Below the pieces are notes generated by a model. It did no database searches. It had not been told where the DNA came from and was given only the letters and a program-made list of their open reading frames with translations. Of a DNA stretch of 52,209 nucleotides, positions 1 through 7,622 are shown piece after piece (position 1 is the first letter of the stretch; the number at the start of each line of letters is the position of its first letter). The stretch lies in the NCBI GenBank assembly GCA_026982705.1, contig JALSGP010000030.1:1-52209 (forward strand), read 5' to 3'. This stretch comes from Alphaproteobacteria bacterium (GTDB lineage Bacteria > Pseudomonadota > Alphaproteobacteria > Geminicoccales > Geminicoccaceae). The translations under genes and the position numbers were made by a program.

Positions 1-100
1 GCGCCAGCGACGACACCGCCGCGCCCCACGCCCGCCACAGGGACCGGCCCGCCCCCGCCGGCCGGCCGGTGGTGACCCCCTCCACCGCCGCCCTCGCCAC
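1..100 (-). CDS. possible N-terminus of an ABC permease (cut by window edge)
   Basis: On the minus strand a GTG at 100 is preceded by a purine-rich GAGGGTGG ribosome site, and the frame stays open to the window edge. The 33 visible residues include SLWRAWGAAVSSLA. That would suit the cytoplasmic start of the ABC permease often found beside the PQQ-associated binding protein and beta-propeller genes that lie just upstream in transcription order. This rests mainly on position; too little sequence is present for a family call, and it could be a chance open frame in GC-rich DNA. Confidence 0.3.
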   Translation of the reverse strand, partial: MARAAVEGVTTGRPAGAGRSLWRAWGAAVSSLA

Positions 101-141
101 AATCCACCCTCACCAGCGCACGCGGTCGCGGGCTTCCGCCC

Positions 142-585
142 TCATTCGACGACGAAAGTGATGGTCTCCGACTCGCCACCGCGCGGCGTCCTCAGCTCGA
201 ACACGCCACCACGGATCGGCACGAAGGTGATGGAGAGCTCCCCCTCACCCTCGAACTCGAAACTCTCGACGCCGAAGGGGCGGATCTCCACGTCCTCGAC
301 GGCGATTTCGTTGATCCAGATGTTCCGGAAGAAGGACGGCCCCACGAGGACGAACTCGTCGGTTCCGTCGGAGACGAGCTTCAACTGATAGTATTTGCCG
401 GCCTCGAGCCGGATCGGTTCGGTGGCGAAGGGCTTCCGCAGGGTGAGCTCGACGGGGGGCAGCTTGATCCGCTTGCCCACCAGTCCCCGTTTCGCCCCCT
501 CGGCGAGCGCGGGGCCGGCGACCCCCGTGCAGGCCAGCAGCAACACTGCCGTCAGCCGTGTCGCGATTCCCTTCTTCATCGTCAT
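142..585 (-). CDS. small exported beta-rich protein of the PQQ-dehydrogenase cluster
   Basis: A 147-residue protein with a signal peptide (MKKGIATRLTAVLLLACTG, cleavage near PALAEG). The mature part is short alternating hydrophobic strands, and the pattern GKYYQLKLVSDGTDEF ... ITFVPIRGGVFEL resembles a cupredoxin-like sandwich. The mature chain contains no Cys, His or Met, so it cannot be a blue-copper protein even if the fold is right. ATG 585 overlaps the upstream stop as ATGA; ATG 579 (MKKG) is an alternative that sits better behind the GGAGGA. It is the last complete gene of the xoxF-linked cluster, so a periplasmic accessory role to the dehydrogenase is inferred. I do not recognise a characterised family. 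Confidence 0.8.
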   Translation of the reverse strand: MTMKKGIATRLTAVLLLACTGVAGPALAEGAKRGLVGKRIKLPPVELTLRKPFATEPIRLEAGKYYQLKLVSDGTDEFVLVGPSFFRNIWINEIAVEDVEIRPFGVESFEFEGEGELSITFVPIRGGVFELRTPRGGESETITFVVE

Positions 586-1583
586 TCCTCCCTCCTTTCC
601 GCTGGATGGGGCACCACCGCGATGCCCCAGGGCAGCCGACCGACGGGAACCGAGACGACCGGACGAAGCGTCTCGAGATCGATCACCGTCATGTCGTTGG
701 TGAGACCATTGGCGACATAGAGTCGATCCCCATCGGGGTCGATCTCGAGATGCCACGGGCGTTGACCGACGAGGACATAATCGAGGACCCGATACGTCGC
801 GACGTCGACGACCGCGACCCGGTTGGCCGGTCCCAGAGCGACGAACGCCCGCTTGCCGTCCTTCGAAAATCGCAGTCCCACGGGCTGGATGAGTTCGGGA
901 CGGAGCCCCTGGATCTCGAAAGAGATCTTCTCGACGATCTCGTAGGTTTCCACATCGATCACCGAGACCGTCCCTCCTACCTCCGACGTCACCCAGACGC
1001 GCTTCTCCTCGGGAGGTTCGAAGAGCGCGTAACGTGGCCGGGTGTCGACGAGCACGTTGCCCACCAGCTCCAGGGTATCCGTGCGGATGAAGTGGGCCAT
1101 GCTCGTCGATTCCGAAGTCGCGACCACGATGGTGTTGGCCCGGTTCACGATCATCCCCTCGGGCTCGATGCCGACGGGGATCTCCTTCAACGTCTTTCCC
1201 GACGCGATGTCGATCACCGTGACGAGGGCATCGTCCTCGTTCGCGATGTAGATTCGCTCGTGAGGCGGATCCACCGCCAGGAGTTCGGGATCGGGACCGG
1301 AATCGAGGCTCCGCACCACACGCAGTGTCGCCGGATCGATCACGTCGATGCGGTTGTCGTCTCCCACGCACACGTAGACGACGCTGCCATCGGGGGCGGC
1401 CACGATTCCACGCGGCCGCATGCCCACCTCCACCACCGCCACGGTCTCGAGGTTTTCCGTGTCCAACACCGTGACGGTGTTGTCCCGTTCGTTGGAGACG
1501 AACAGCAGCGCCGCCTCCGCCGTGCCGCCGACGACGAGTGTCCACGAGATGACGGCTGCGATGGTCGAGCGCATTTCCCTCAT
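582..1583 (-). CDS. PQQ-dependent catabolism-associated YVTN beta-propeller protein
   Basis: 333 residues, with a signal peptide (MRSTIAAVISWTLVVGGTAEA) followed by about seven repeats of the YVTN/NHL type, such as LLFVSNERDNTVTVLDTE, VYVCVGDDNRIDVIDP and LYVANGLTNDMTVIDLETL. This matches the periplasmic propeller family found beside PQQ alcohol dehydrogenases and their ABC-type genes (TIGR03866 type). Its biochemical role in that system is unknown; binding of a partner or ligand is presumed. The start at 1583 overlaps the preceding TGA as ATGA. An ATG at 1574 has better spacing (9 nt) from GGAGGA and leaves the signal peptide intact. Confidence 0.88.
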   Translation of the reverse strand: MREMRSTIAAVISWTLVVGGTAEAALLFVSNERDNTVTVLDTENLETVAVVEVGMRPRGIVAAPDGSVVYVCVGDDNRIDVIDPATLRVVRSLDSGPDPELLAVDPPHERIYIANEDDALVTVIDIASGKTLKEIPVGIEPEGMIVNRANTIVVATSESTSMAHFIRTDTLELVGNVLVDTRPRYALFEPPEEKRVWVTSEVGGTVSVIDVETYEIVEKISFEIQGLRPELIQPVGLRFSKDGKRAFVALGPANRVAVVDVATYRVLDYVLVGQRPWHLEIDPDGDRLYVANGLTNDMTVIDLETLRPVVSVPVGRLPWGIAVVPHPAERREE

Positions 1584-2809
1584 TCCTCCGCTTCGTCGAG
1601 CCGGCAACGGCTCTCGGGCCTGTCGTAGCCGAGCGTATCCAGAGGATTGCGCTGGTGGAGGAACTTGTCCTGGGGCGACAGCGAGACGGTGTTGCGCGCC
1701 CAGGCCAAGAGGATCCTGTGCCGCAGTTGCTGGTTCCACGGCCGGAAGGTCAGGCCGACACCCTTGTACGCGCCCACGATGAAACGATCGGAACGCAGAT
1801 AGTCGCGCACCGTCGCGGCATCGGTCCGACCGGTGCGCAACGCCGCCTCCACCAGGATCCGCACCGCCAGCCAGCCGAGATAGTCGCGTTCGGTGGCATG
1901 CCGTCCCGCGAAGTCGTCGAAGGCTTCCTGGAACTGCATGCCTGCGTAGAATTCGTAGCTGCGGTGCCAGACGCGTGGCACGAGGCCGAAGCTGCCGACC
2001 ACGGGAGCCGGATCGGTGGTGTTGTACGGCAGATAGAGACCGAAGGCCTCGGTGGTGTCCACGACCCAGAGCACGTCGTGGGCCGGGGCCCCCACGGTGA
2101 ACAGGGGCATCTGGGTCTGGATCTGCTGATAGCCGGACTCCACTCGCCGGGAACCCACCCGGAACTCGTATTCCCGGGTCTCGACGATCTTGCCGGCGAA
2201 CCGTTTCGCCGCCCGCTCCAGAGCCGCCATGAAGGCATCGTCCGAGTCCGCGACGCCGCGGATCACCAACCACCGATACCACCGCTTCCAGACCAGGAAC
2301 TGGGCCAGCGCATCGGCCAACATGGCATAGCTGGGGGCCACGTGGAACAGGTTCGCCCGACAGGCCTCGACCCGCAGGAGGTCGTCCCGGGCCCGGATAT
2401 TCAGCAACACCGCCTCGCCCGCTTCCGGCAGATCGGCGACGGCCAACAGATCCGGTGCCTCGAGGTCGAGCACGAAGAGCCGCTCGCCGTCGGCGAGCAG
2501 ATCCCGGGCTCGTGCGGCGACGTCCTCGTCTTCGGGCACGATCACCTCGGTCAGCTCATATTCCTGTCCGAGGAAACGGCCGATGTGGCGTGCCTCTGCG
2601 AGGCCGAAGCGAGCGCCCACGAGGCCCTTGTCAGGGATGGGTTTTTCGACGAGCGACAGTGGCAGAGGCTCACGGTAAGCCTTGCCCAGGTACACCATCC
2701 GTAGTCGGAAGGCCGCCTGCCCGTCCGTCGCCGCCCCGGCCGGGCCGCGGGGGACGACGGTGGCCCATGCACCGAGGACGAGCAGGATGCCCACCAACAG
2801 CCTGATCAT
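1580..2809 (-). CDS. ABC-type substrate-binding protein, PQQ-dependent alcohol dehydrogenase system
   Basis: 409 residues with a clear signal peptide (MIRLLVGILLVLGAWATVV) and a periplasmic type-I binding-protein body (QAAFRLRMVYLGKAYREPL ... RDYLRSDRFIVGAYKGVGLTFRPWNQQLRHRI). The ending, with an SPQDKFLHQRNPLDTLG stretch, is characteristic of the PQQ-ABC binding protein family (TIGR03863 type), a divergent Leu/Ile/Val-binding-protein relative. The ligand is unknown. The gene overlaps its neighbours by ATGA at both ends, so it is translationally coupled to the cytochrome c gene upstream and the propeller downstream. The family occurs with quinoprotein dehydrogenases, which fits the xoxF gene here. 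Confidence 0.88.
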   Translation of the reverse strand: MIRLLVGILLVLGAWATVVPRGPAGAATDGQAAFRLRMVYLGKAYREPLPLSLVEKPIPDKGLVGARFGLAEARHIGRFLGQEYELTEVIVPEDEDVAARARDLLADGERLFVLDLEAPDLLAVADLPEAGEAVLLNIRARDDLLRVEACRANLFHVAPSYAMLADALAQFLVWKRWYRWLVIRGVADSDDAFMAALERAAKRFAGKIVETREYEFRVGSRRVESGYQQIQTQMPLFTVGAPAHDVLWVVDTTEAFGLYLPYNTTDPAPVVGSFGLVPRVWHRSYEFYAGMQFQEAFDDFAGRHATERDYLGWLAVRILVEAALRTGRTDAATVRDYLRSDRFIVGAYKGVGLTFRPWNQQLRHRILLAWARNTVSLSPQDKFLHQRNPLDTLGYDRPESRCRLDEAEE

Positions 2810-3651
2810 CGCCCTTCGACCGCCATGACGTCCCCGCCGCCGGCACCGCGGCACCGTTCGGGATCGTAGCCGCCGAGCGACTGGACGAATGCGACGATCT
2901 TCCACACTTCGTCGGAAGTCTCGATCAGTTCGCCGAAAGGTGGCATCGGTCCGACGACGTTTTCCCGGCCCTTACGGACGTAGCCGGCTCCCTGCAGCCC
3001 TTCGGAACCCAGCGTGATCAGGCGGAACAGGGTATCGTCGTCGCAGCCGTAGACCCAGACGGGATTGCTCAGGGGCGGCCCCATGCCCCCGCCGCCGCTG
3101 CCGCCGTGACACCCGTTGCACGAATAGCCGAGGAAGTATTTTCGTCCTTCCGCCACCGCGGCGGGATCGTCCCGATAGGGATTGGCGAGGCCGCCCACGG
3201 CCGTCTGCTCCACCAGTGCGAGGGGAGGTGGCGATTCCAGAGCCGCGGCCGCCCGCTCCGCCTGTCGTTGCGCTTCCGCCCGCAACTCGTCCGTGGCTGC
3301 CTCGCAGCCCACGGCGAACAACCCTCGGCTGCCGATCGGGCCGAAGTAGAGAAGGGTGCACACGCGATCGTCGTCGGTGACCACCAGACGCGGCGTGTTC
3401 GCCTGCAGCTCCACCTCATCCTCCCGGAACCGAATCCGGGCACGATGTCGTTCGAGACCGAGTACCTTCACCTCCACGCGACTTTCGTCGAAGCGCGCGG
3501 AATCGCCCGGGGCGATCTTCCGTTGTTCCACGGGGATCGGAAAATCCAGCTTCGGGGCGTTCGGATCCTGCACCGCCGCTTCGAGGAAGCCGGCGCCGCC
3601 GAGCATCAGCGCACAGGCGGTTCCGATCAAGATGGCACGACGCATTTTCAT
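2806..3651 (-). CDS. periplasmic c-type cytochrome, probable electron acceptor of XoxF
   Basis: 281 residues. A signal peptide (residues 1-26) is followed by an N-terminal domain of about 95 residues with a Cys pair (C98, C116) that could form a disulfide. A single cytochrome c domain follows, with haem motif C178-NG-C181-H182 and a likely axial Met236 in VVGPMPPFGEL. The final helix EVWKIVAFVQSL is typical of small class I cytochromes. Methanol dehydrogenases pass electrons to a dedicated cytochrome c encoded nearby (XoxG/MxaG in known systems), and position makes this the natural candidate. The extra N-terminal domain differs from plain XoxG, so I do not assign the symbol. ATG 3651 overlaps the preceding stop as ATGA. 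Confidence 0.88.
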   Translation of the reverse strand: MKMRRAILIGTACALMLGGAGFLEAAVQDPNAPKLDFPIPVEQRKIAPGDSARFDESRVEVKVLGLERHRARIRFREDEVELQANTPRLVVTDDDRVCTLLYFGPIGSRGLFAVGCEAATDELRAEAQRQAERAAAALESPPPLALVEQTAVGGLANPYRDDPAAVAEGRKYFLGYSCNGCHGGSGGGGMGPPLSNPVWVYGCDDDTLFRLITLGSEGLQGAGYVRKGRENVVGPMPPFGELIETSDEVWKIVAFVQSLGGYDPERCRGAGGGDVMAVEGR

Positions 3652-5465
3652 CGACCCGCTTCCCCCTTCTTTTCCCGACTTCCTTCGGTTGGCGTCGCCT
3701 TCGCGACGAGTCGCAAGGCCTGTTCCGCCCCTCGACGATGATACTTTCGCGCGAGATCGAGAGCCGTCTCCCCGCGCCGATTGCGTATCGTGGGATCGGC
3801 ATTCCGCGACAGCAGGAATCCCAGCATCGCACCGTTGTCGTTGGCCGCCGCGATCATGAGCGCGGTCATGCCCTCGGTGCTCCGGGCGTCCACGTCCGCT
3901 CCCCGCTCGACCAGCATCGCGGCGAGTTCGGTCACTCCCGGACCACCGGCCACACGCTTGAGCCGCGCGAAGGCCTCGTCCTGGGCCGCGAGCAACATCA
4001 GCGGCGTGACGCCGAACTCGCCGATGCGTTCGTTCACGTCCGCACCGAGTTCGATCAGTGCCGCGGCGGCCCACCGCTTGCCCTCGCTCAGCGCCAGAGC
4101 GAGGGGTGAGAGCCCGGCCGGCCCTCCCTTGCGTCCGAGATCGGCACCGCGAGAAACCAGCAACTCGATGGTCGGCACGTGATTGCGAAGCACGGCATGA
4201 TGGAGTGCCGTGAATCCGGACCGATCGGTGGCGTCGACATCCGCCCCTGCCTCGAGCAGGAGTCGGATCATCCGCGTGTCACGATTCTGCGCGGCGATCA
4301 CGAGGGGAGGGAACCCCTGCCGATCCGGTGCGTTCGGATCGGCGCCACGCTCGAGGAGAAAACGGACCCGTTCGAGATCCGATGCGAGCACCGCACGCGC
4401 CAATTCCGTTCGGAGATCGGCGCCGGCGGCCAGGGCCCGGGCCACCTCTTCCACCGTGACGATCTGGTCCGGACTGGCCAAGCGCGGATCCGGGCGGAAG
4501 GCCGACGGGTCCACCGGTTCGAGAAAGCGCGCCCGGTACGCGGCCGCGTCCGTGATACGGTAGGGGCCATGGCTCGGCAGGTCGCCATCCACCACACAAC
4601 GACCGCAGCGTACGAGCGGGACGCCGTAGTCCCGAAGAATGCGGCGGATATCCTCCTCTCGCCGCAGCAGGGCATAATCGAGGGCGAACTTCAACACCGC
4701 ATGGGTGCGGGGGACGGCGAACGCCAAGTCGAACTCGAGCGGGACATCGTCGTCCCACAGATTGACCGGCACGAGCTCGATGGGGTCACCCAGCACCTTG
4801 CGCCAACCGGCGAACGGCCCCCACACGCCGGCGATGTCCAGCCGGCCGTTCACGACCATCTCCACCAGCCGCCAGGGCTGATGCTCCGGAACCAGATCGG
4901 CGTCGCGCGAGACGGCGAGCAATTCCACGTCCTTGATGCCGTACCGCGCCAACACCTGCCGGATCGCCGAGGTCTGGTAGACACCTATACGTCGCGTCCG
5001 CAGATCCTCGTCATCGAACCCCGCGATCTCGAAATCAGCATCCTGCCGTTTGACGAATACATAGGTGGTCCGATAGATCGGTTCGGTTGTCAGAACGTCC
5101 TCGTGTCCATAGGGAATGTCGATCAGAATATCACAGCGTCCGTAGCGGAACGGTTCCCGAGTGAGGCCGCGTTCGTAGAAGGGGCGCCAGTAGTATGAAG
5201 CACGCGCGCCGAGTTCCTCGGCAACGATTTCGGCAATTCGGTTCAGATAACCGTCACGATCCCGGGTCGACAGCGGAGGATTGCCCGGATCGGCGCAGAA
5301 GGTGAGCTCCTGGTAGCGTGCGTTCCTGCCGAGCCTTTTGGCGAGGGTGATCTCGGCCGGGGTCAGGCGTTCGTAGGGGATCTCGCGGACCACCTCCTGC
5401 GCGACCGCCGGCGTCGCGAACCCGGCAACGATCAAGCATGTCAAGAGGTTGGCGGACCGACGCAA
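3648..5465 (-). CDS. MxaJ/XoxJ-like periplasmic binding protein fused to ankyrin repeats
   Basis: 605 residues from a TTG start at 5465, chosen because GGGGAGGGAAGG lies just upstream and because the farther ATG (5537) would place a transcription terminator inside the gene. A signal peptide (RRSANLLTCLIVAGFATPAVA) leads into a family-3-like solute-binding domain at about residues 40-320 (ELTFCADPGNPPLS, RYGRCDILIDIPYG, TTYVFVK, GRLDIAGVWGPFAG). This matches the quinoprotein-dehydrogenase-associated MxaJ type. From about 340 to 590 run six or seven ankyrin repeats (RVRFLLERGADPNAPDRQGF, GFTALHHAVLRNHVPTIELL, GMTALMIAAANDNGAMLGFL). MxaJ/XoxJ is thought to help assemble or activate methanol dehydrogenase; XoxJ itself is a single domain. 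An exported ankyrin array is unusual and could dock XoxF or the cytochrome. Confidence 0.88.
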   Translation of the reverse strand: MRRSANLLTCLIVAGFATPAVAQEVVREIPYERLTPAEITLAKRLGRNARYQELTFCADPGNPPLSTRDRDGYLNRIAEIVAEELGARASYYWRPFYERGLTREPFRYGRCDILIDIPYGHEDVLTTEPIYRTTYVFVKRQDADFEIAGFDDEDLRTRRIGVYQTSAIRQVLARYGIKDVELLAVSRDADLVPEHQPWRLVEMVVNGRLDIAGVWGPFAGWRKVLGDPIELVPVNLWDDDVPLEFDLAFAVPRTHAVLKFALDYALLRREEDIRRILRDYGVPLVRCGRCVVDGDLPSHGPYRITDAAAYRARFLEPVDPSAFRPDPRLASPDQIVTVEEVARALAAGADLRTELARAVLASDLERVRFLLERGADPNAPDRQGFPPLVIAAQNRDTRMIRLLLEAGADVDATDRSGFTALHHAVLRNHVPTIELLVSRGADLGRKGGPAGLSPLALALSEGKRWAAAALIELGADVNERIGEFGVTPLMLLAAQDEAFARLKRVAGGPGVTELAAMLVERGADVDARSTEGMTALMIAAANDNGAMLGFLLSRNADPTIRNRRGETALDLARKYHRRGAEQALRLVAKATPTEGSREKKGEAGR

Positions 5466-5483
5466 GAGCCTTCCCTCCCCATC

Positions 5484-5528
5484 GGAAAAAAATGGGAAGG
5501 AAGAATATTGCGAGTATTCTTCCTTCCC
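5484..5528 (-). terminator. strong intrinsic terminator directly after xoxF
   Basis: A perfect 14-bp inverted repeat (5494-5507 with 5515-5528, arms GGGAAGGAAGAATA and its complement) with a 7-nt loop. On the minus strand it is followed by A and seven T (5493-5486). It lies 39 bp after the xoxF stop and just before the TTG start of the next gene. The T-run is on the xoxF-sense strand only, so the direction is clear. Confidence 0.92.
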
Positions 5529-5566
5529 CCGGGTCATCGAGAGTGGAAACCAGCCTTACGTCACCC

Positions 5567-7438
5567 TCAGCTGATCGGCTTGCGAAGCCGGAAGGTGTAG
5601 AGCGTGCCGCCCTGCGGGATCGTATAGAGCTTGGACGCCTTGGCGATCGCGGTGGCACCGATGGCACCGAACCGGTCGTTCCAGTCGAGCCCGGCGGTCA
5701 CCGGCAGACCGATCCAGCCACCGATACCGGCGAACACCGACACATACTGGACCCCGTCGATCTCGTATGTGATCGGATTGCCGATGATACCGGATCCGAG
5801 CTTGCGCTCCCAGAGGATCTCACCGGTATCGCGGTCGACCGCCCGGAAGTGCCCGCTCAGTGAGCCGTAGAAGACGAGACCGCCGTCGGTGACGAGCACG
5901 CCGCTCCAGTTGGGAAACGGATCCGGGATCTCCCACAGCGTCTCGCCGGTGAGGACGTCGAACTTCTTCAGCTTTCCGGTAATGCCGGGAACTTCGGGAT
6001 ACATGTAGACGTTGGCGAAGACGTAGACCGTGCCCTGCTGCGTATGGGTCCGCGGCTGCGGCGTATCCTCCATGCACCAGTTGTTGGTCGGCACATAGAA
6101 GATGTTGGGCTCCTTCGGATCCACGGCCGCCGGCTGCTGATCCTTGCCGCCCATCGCCGACGGGCAGGCCTGGACCGTCTTGCCCACCTCGAAGGGCGAG
6201 TGCTCCTTGACCTTGATCGGCCGCCCCGTCTCGAGATCGACCTTCTCGGCCCAGTTGACGGTCACGAATTTGTGCGCCCGCAGGAGCGTGCCGTCGGTCC
6301 TGTCGAGCACGTACGCGAACCCGTTGCGGTCGAAATTGACCAGAACCTTCCTCTTCTTCCCGTCGACCTCCATATCGACGAGAATGTTTTCATTGACCCC
6401 GTCATAATCCCACTGATCGAAGGGCGTCTTTTGGTAGGCGAACACCGCCTCACCGGTATCCACCCTGCGACCGAAAATCGTCATCGACCACTTGTTGTCC
6501 CACTTGCCGGTGTTGCACTCCTCGTGCGTGTCGGCGCCACACCGGAAGGAGGGAGACCAGTGACCGGGGTTGCCGGTCCCCACATAGACCATCCGCAGAA
6601 CGGGATCGTAGCTGAACCAGGCCCAAGGCGCACCACCACCCAGTTTCCATTCACCCTCCGGCCAGGTGGTGATCCCGAGATTCTGACCATAGGTCCCGAA
6701 ATGGGGATTGGCCTTGTTCGTCTCCGGCGTCAGACAGACGTCCTCGTCGGTACCGGTGGAATGACAGACCCACACGCGCTCACCGGTCTCGAGATCGTAG
6801 GCGGTCAGTCGGCCCCGCGCGGCGAATTCGTCACCGCCGAAACCCACGATGACGTATTTGTCGGCGATGATCACCGGCCCGGTGTGGGTCTCGCCCTTCT
6901 CGGGATAGTTGTTTCGGACCACCCACAACTCTTCGCCGGTACGGGCATCCAGAGCGATCACCCAGCCGTCGAGCGTGCCGAAGACGATCTTGCCATCCGC
7001 GTACGCGAGACCACGGTTGATGGTGTCGCAGCAGGCCCTCGGCACCGCGGATTCATCGCGGTCCGTGGTCTTCACGTAGCTCCAGACCTGAACCGGATTG
7101 TCCGGGTCCGACAGATCGAGCGCCTGGACGATGTTCGGCCAGGGGCTCACGAAGAACATCATCGGCTTGCCGTCGATGGGAACGACGATCGGCTGCCCTT
7201 CGTGGCCGCGCAGGGCACCCGTCGACTGCGCCCAGGCCAGCTCCAGATTGGCGACGTTCTCCTTGTTGATCTGCTTGAGAGGTGAATGTCGGGTCATGGC
7301 CAAGTCGCGCCCCGGCGCCGGCCACCACCTGGGATCCTTGGCCAGCTCGACGATCTCGGGATTCGCCTGCGCGGACGCGGCCACCAACGCCAGCGTCGCG
7401 ACCCCCATCAGGGGCGTGAACCATCGATGCCTGAGCAT
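5567..7438 (-). CDS. xoxF: lanthanide-type PQQ-dependent methanol/alcohol dehydrogenase
   Basis: 623 residues: an N-terminal signal peptide (cleavage near ASAQANP) and an eight-bladed quinoprotein propeller with repeated W-docking motifs (GEELWVV, GEILWERKLG). The adjacent-cysteine disulfide C136-C137 (RACCDTINRG) over the PQQ site is present. Metal and catalytic residues by comparison with known enzymes are E204 (GGDEFAARG), N290 (GTGNPGHWSP) and D344. The residue two after the catalytic Asp is D346 (WDYDGVNEN); this extra Asp marks the lanthanide-dependent XoxF branch, where calcium-dependent MxaF has Ala. It oxidises a primary alcohol, most simply methanol, in the periplasm and passes electrons to cytochrome c. 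ATG 7438 follows AGGGAGAGGGG. No mxaI-type small-subunit gene is seen. Confidence 0.95.
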   Translation of the reverse strand: MLRHRWFTPLMGVATLALVAASAQANPEIVELAKDPRWWPAPGRDLAMTRHSPLKQINKENVANLELAWAQSTGALRGHEGQPIVVPIDGKPMMFFVSPWPNIVQALDLSDPDNPVQVWSYVKTTDRDESAVPRACCDTINRGLAYADGKIVFGTLDGWVIALDARTGEELWVVRNNYPEKGETHTGPVIIADKYVIVGFGGDEFAARGRLTAYDLETGERVWVCHSTGTDEDVCLTPETNKANPHFGTYGQNLGITTWPEGEWKLGGGAPWAWFSYDPVLRMVYVGTGNPGHWSPSFRCGADTHEECNTGKWDNKWSMTIFGRRVDTGEAVFAYQKTPFDQWDYDGVNENILVDMEVDGKKRKVLVNFDRNGFAYVLDRTDGTLLRAHKFVTVNWAEKVDLETGRPIKVKEHSPFEVGKTVQACPSAMGGKDQQPAAVDPKEPNIFYVPTNNWCMEDTPQPRTHTQQGTVYVFANVYMYPEVPGITGKLKKFDVLTGETLWEIPDPFPNWSGVLVTDGGLVFYGSLSGHFRAVDRDTGEILWERKLGSGIIGNPITYEIDGVQYVSVFAGIGGWIGLPVTAGLDWNDRFGAIGATAIAKASKLYTIPQGGTLYTFRLRKPIS

Positions 7439-7571
7439 GAGCCCCTCTCCCTGATCCTTCTTGGCGGGTCTGCGGGCGTCGGAGACAGCGGGCCTTCCGC
7501 TCCCGGCGCCGTGTGTCAGCTAGCGTGAGGAGCCATGCCGTGCATTCCAGAAATCCCTGCCCGTGAGGGAG

Positions 7572-7588
7572 GAGGTCGGTGGGACCTC
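7572..7588. promoter_or_regulatory. inverted repeat upstream of xoxF, candidate operator
   Basis: GAGGTC-GGTGG-GACCTC, a perfect inverted repeat with 6-bp arms, in the 184-bp gap between the response-regulator gene and xoxF. A second short palindrome (CGGGA-AAAAA-TCCCG, 7602-7616) sits against the regulator stop codon. The first is placed where a LuxR-type dimer could act on xoxF, but it could equally be a weak hairpin at the regulator gene's end. Confidence 0.35.
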
Positions 7589-7622
7589 GTCCCGGGCCAG
7601 CCGGGAAAAAATCCCGCGAGGC

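Noticed and set aside
5466-5537. N-terminal extension of the MxaJ-ankyrin protein from ATG 5537
   Set aside because: It would be encoded by the terminator hairpin, is not signal-peptide-like, and a good ribosome site precedes TTG 5465.
5567-7438. Calcium-dependent MxaF identity
   Set aside because: The residue two after the catalytic Asp is Asp (D346), not Ala, and no small-subunit gene accompanies it.
7561-7590. Sigma-54-type promoter upstream of xoxF
   Set aside because: The GG and GC dinucleotides in the candidate sequence are 8 bases apart instead of 10, so the element does not fit.
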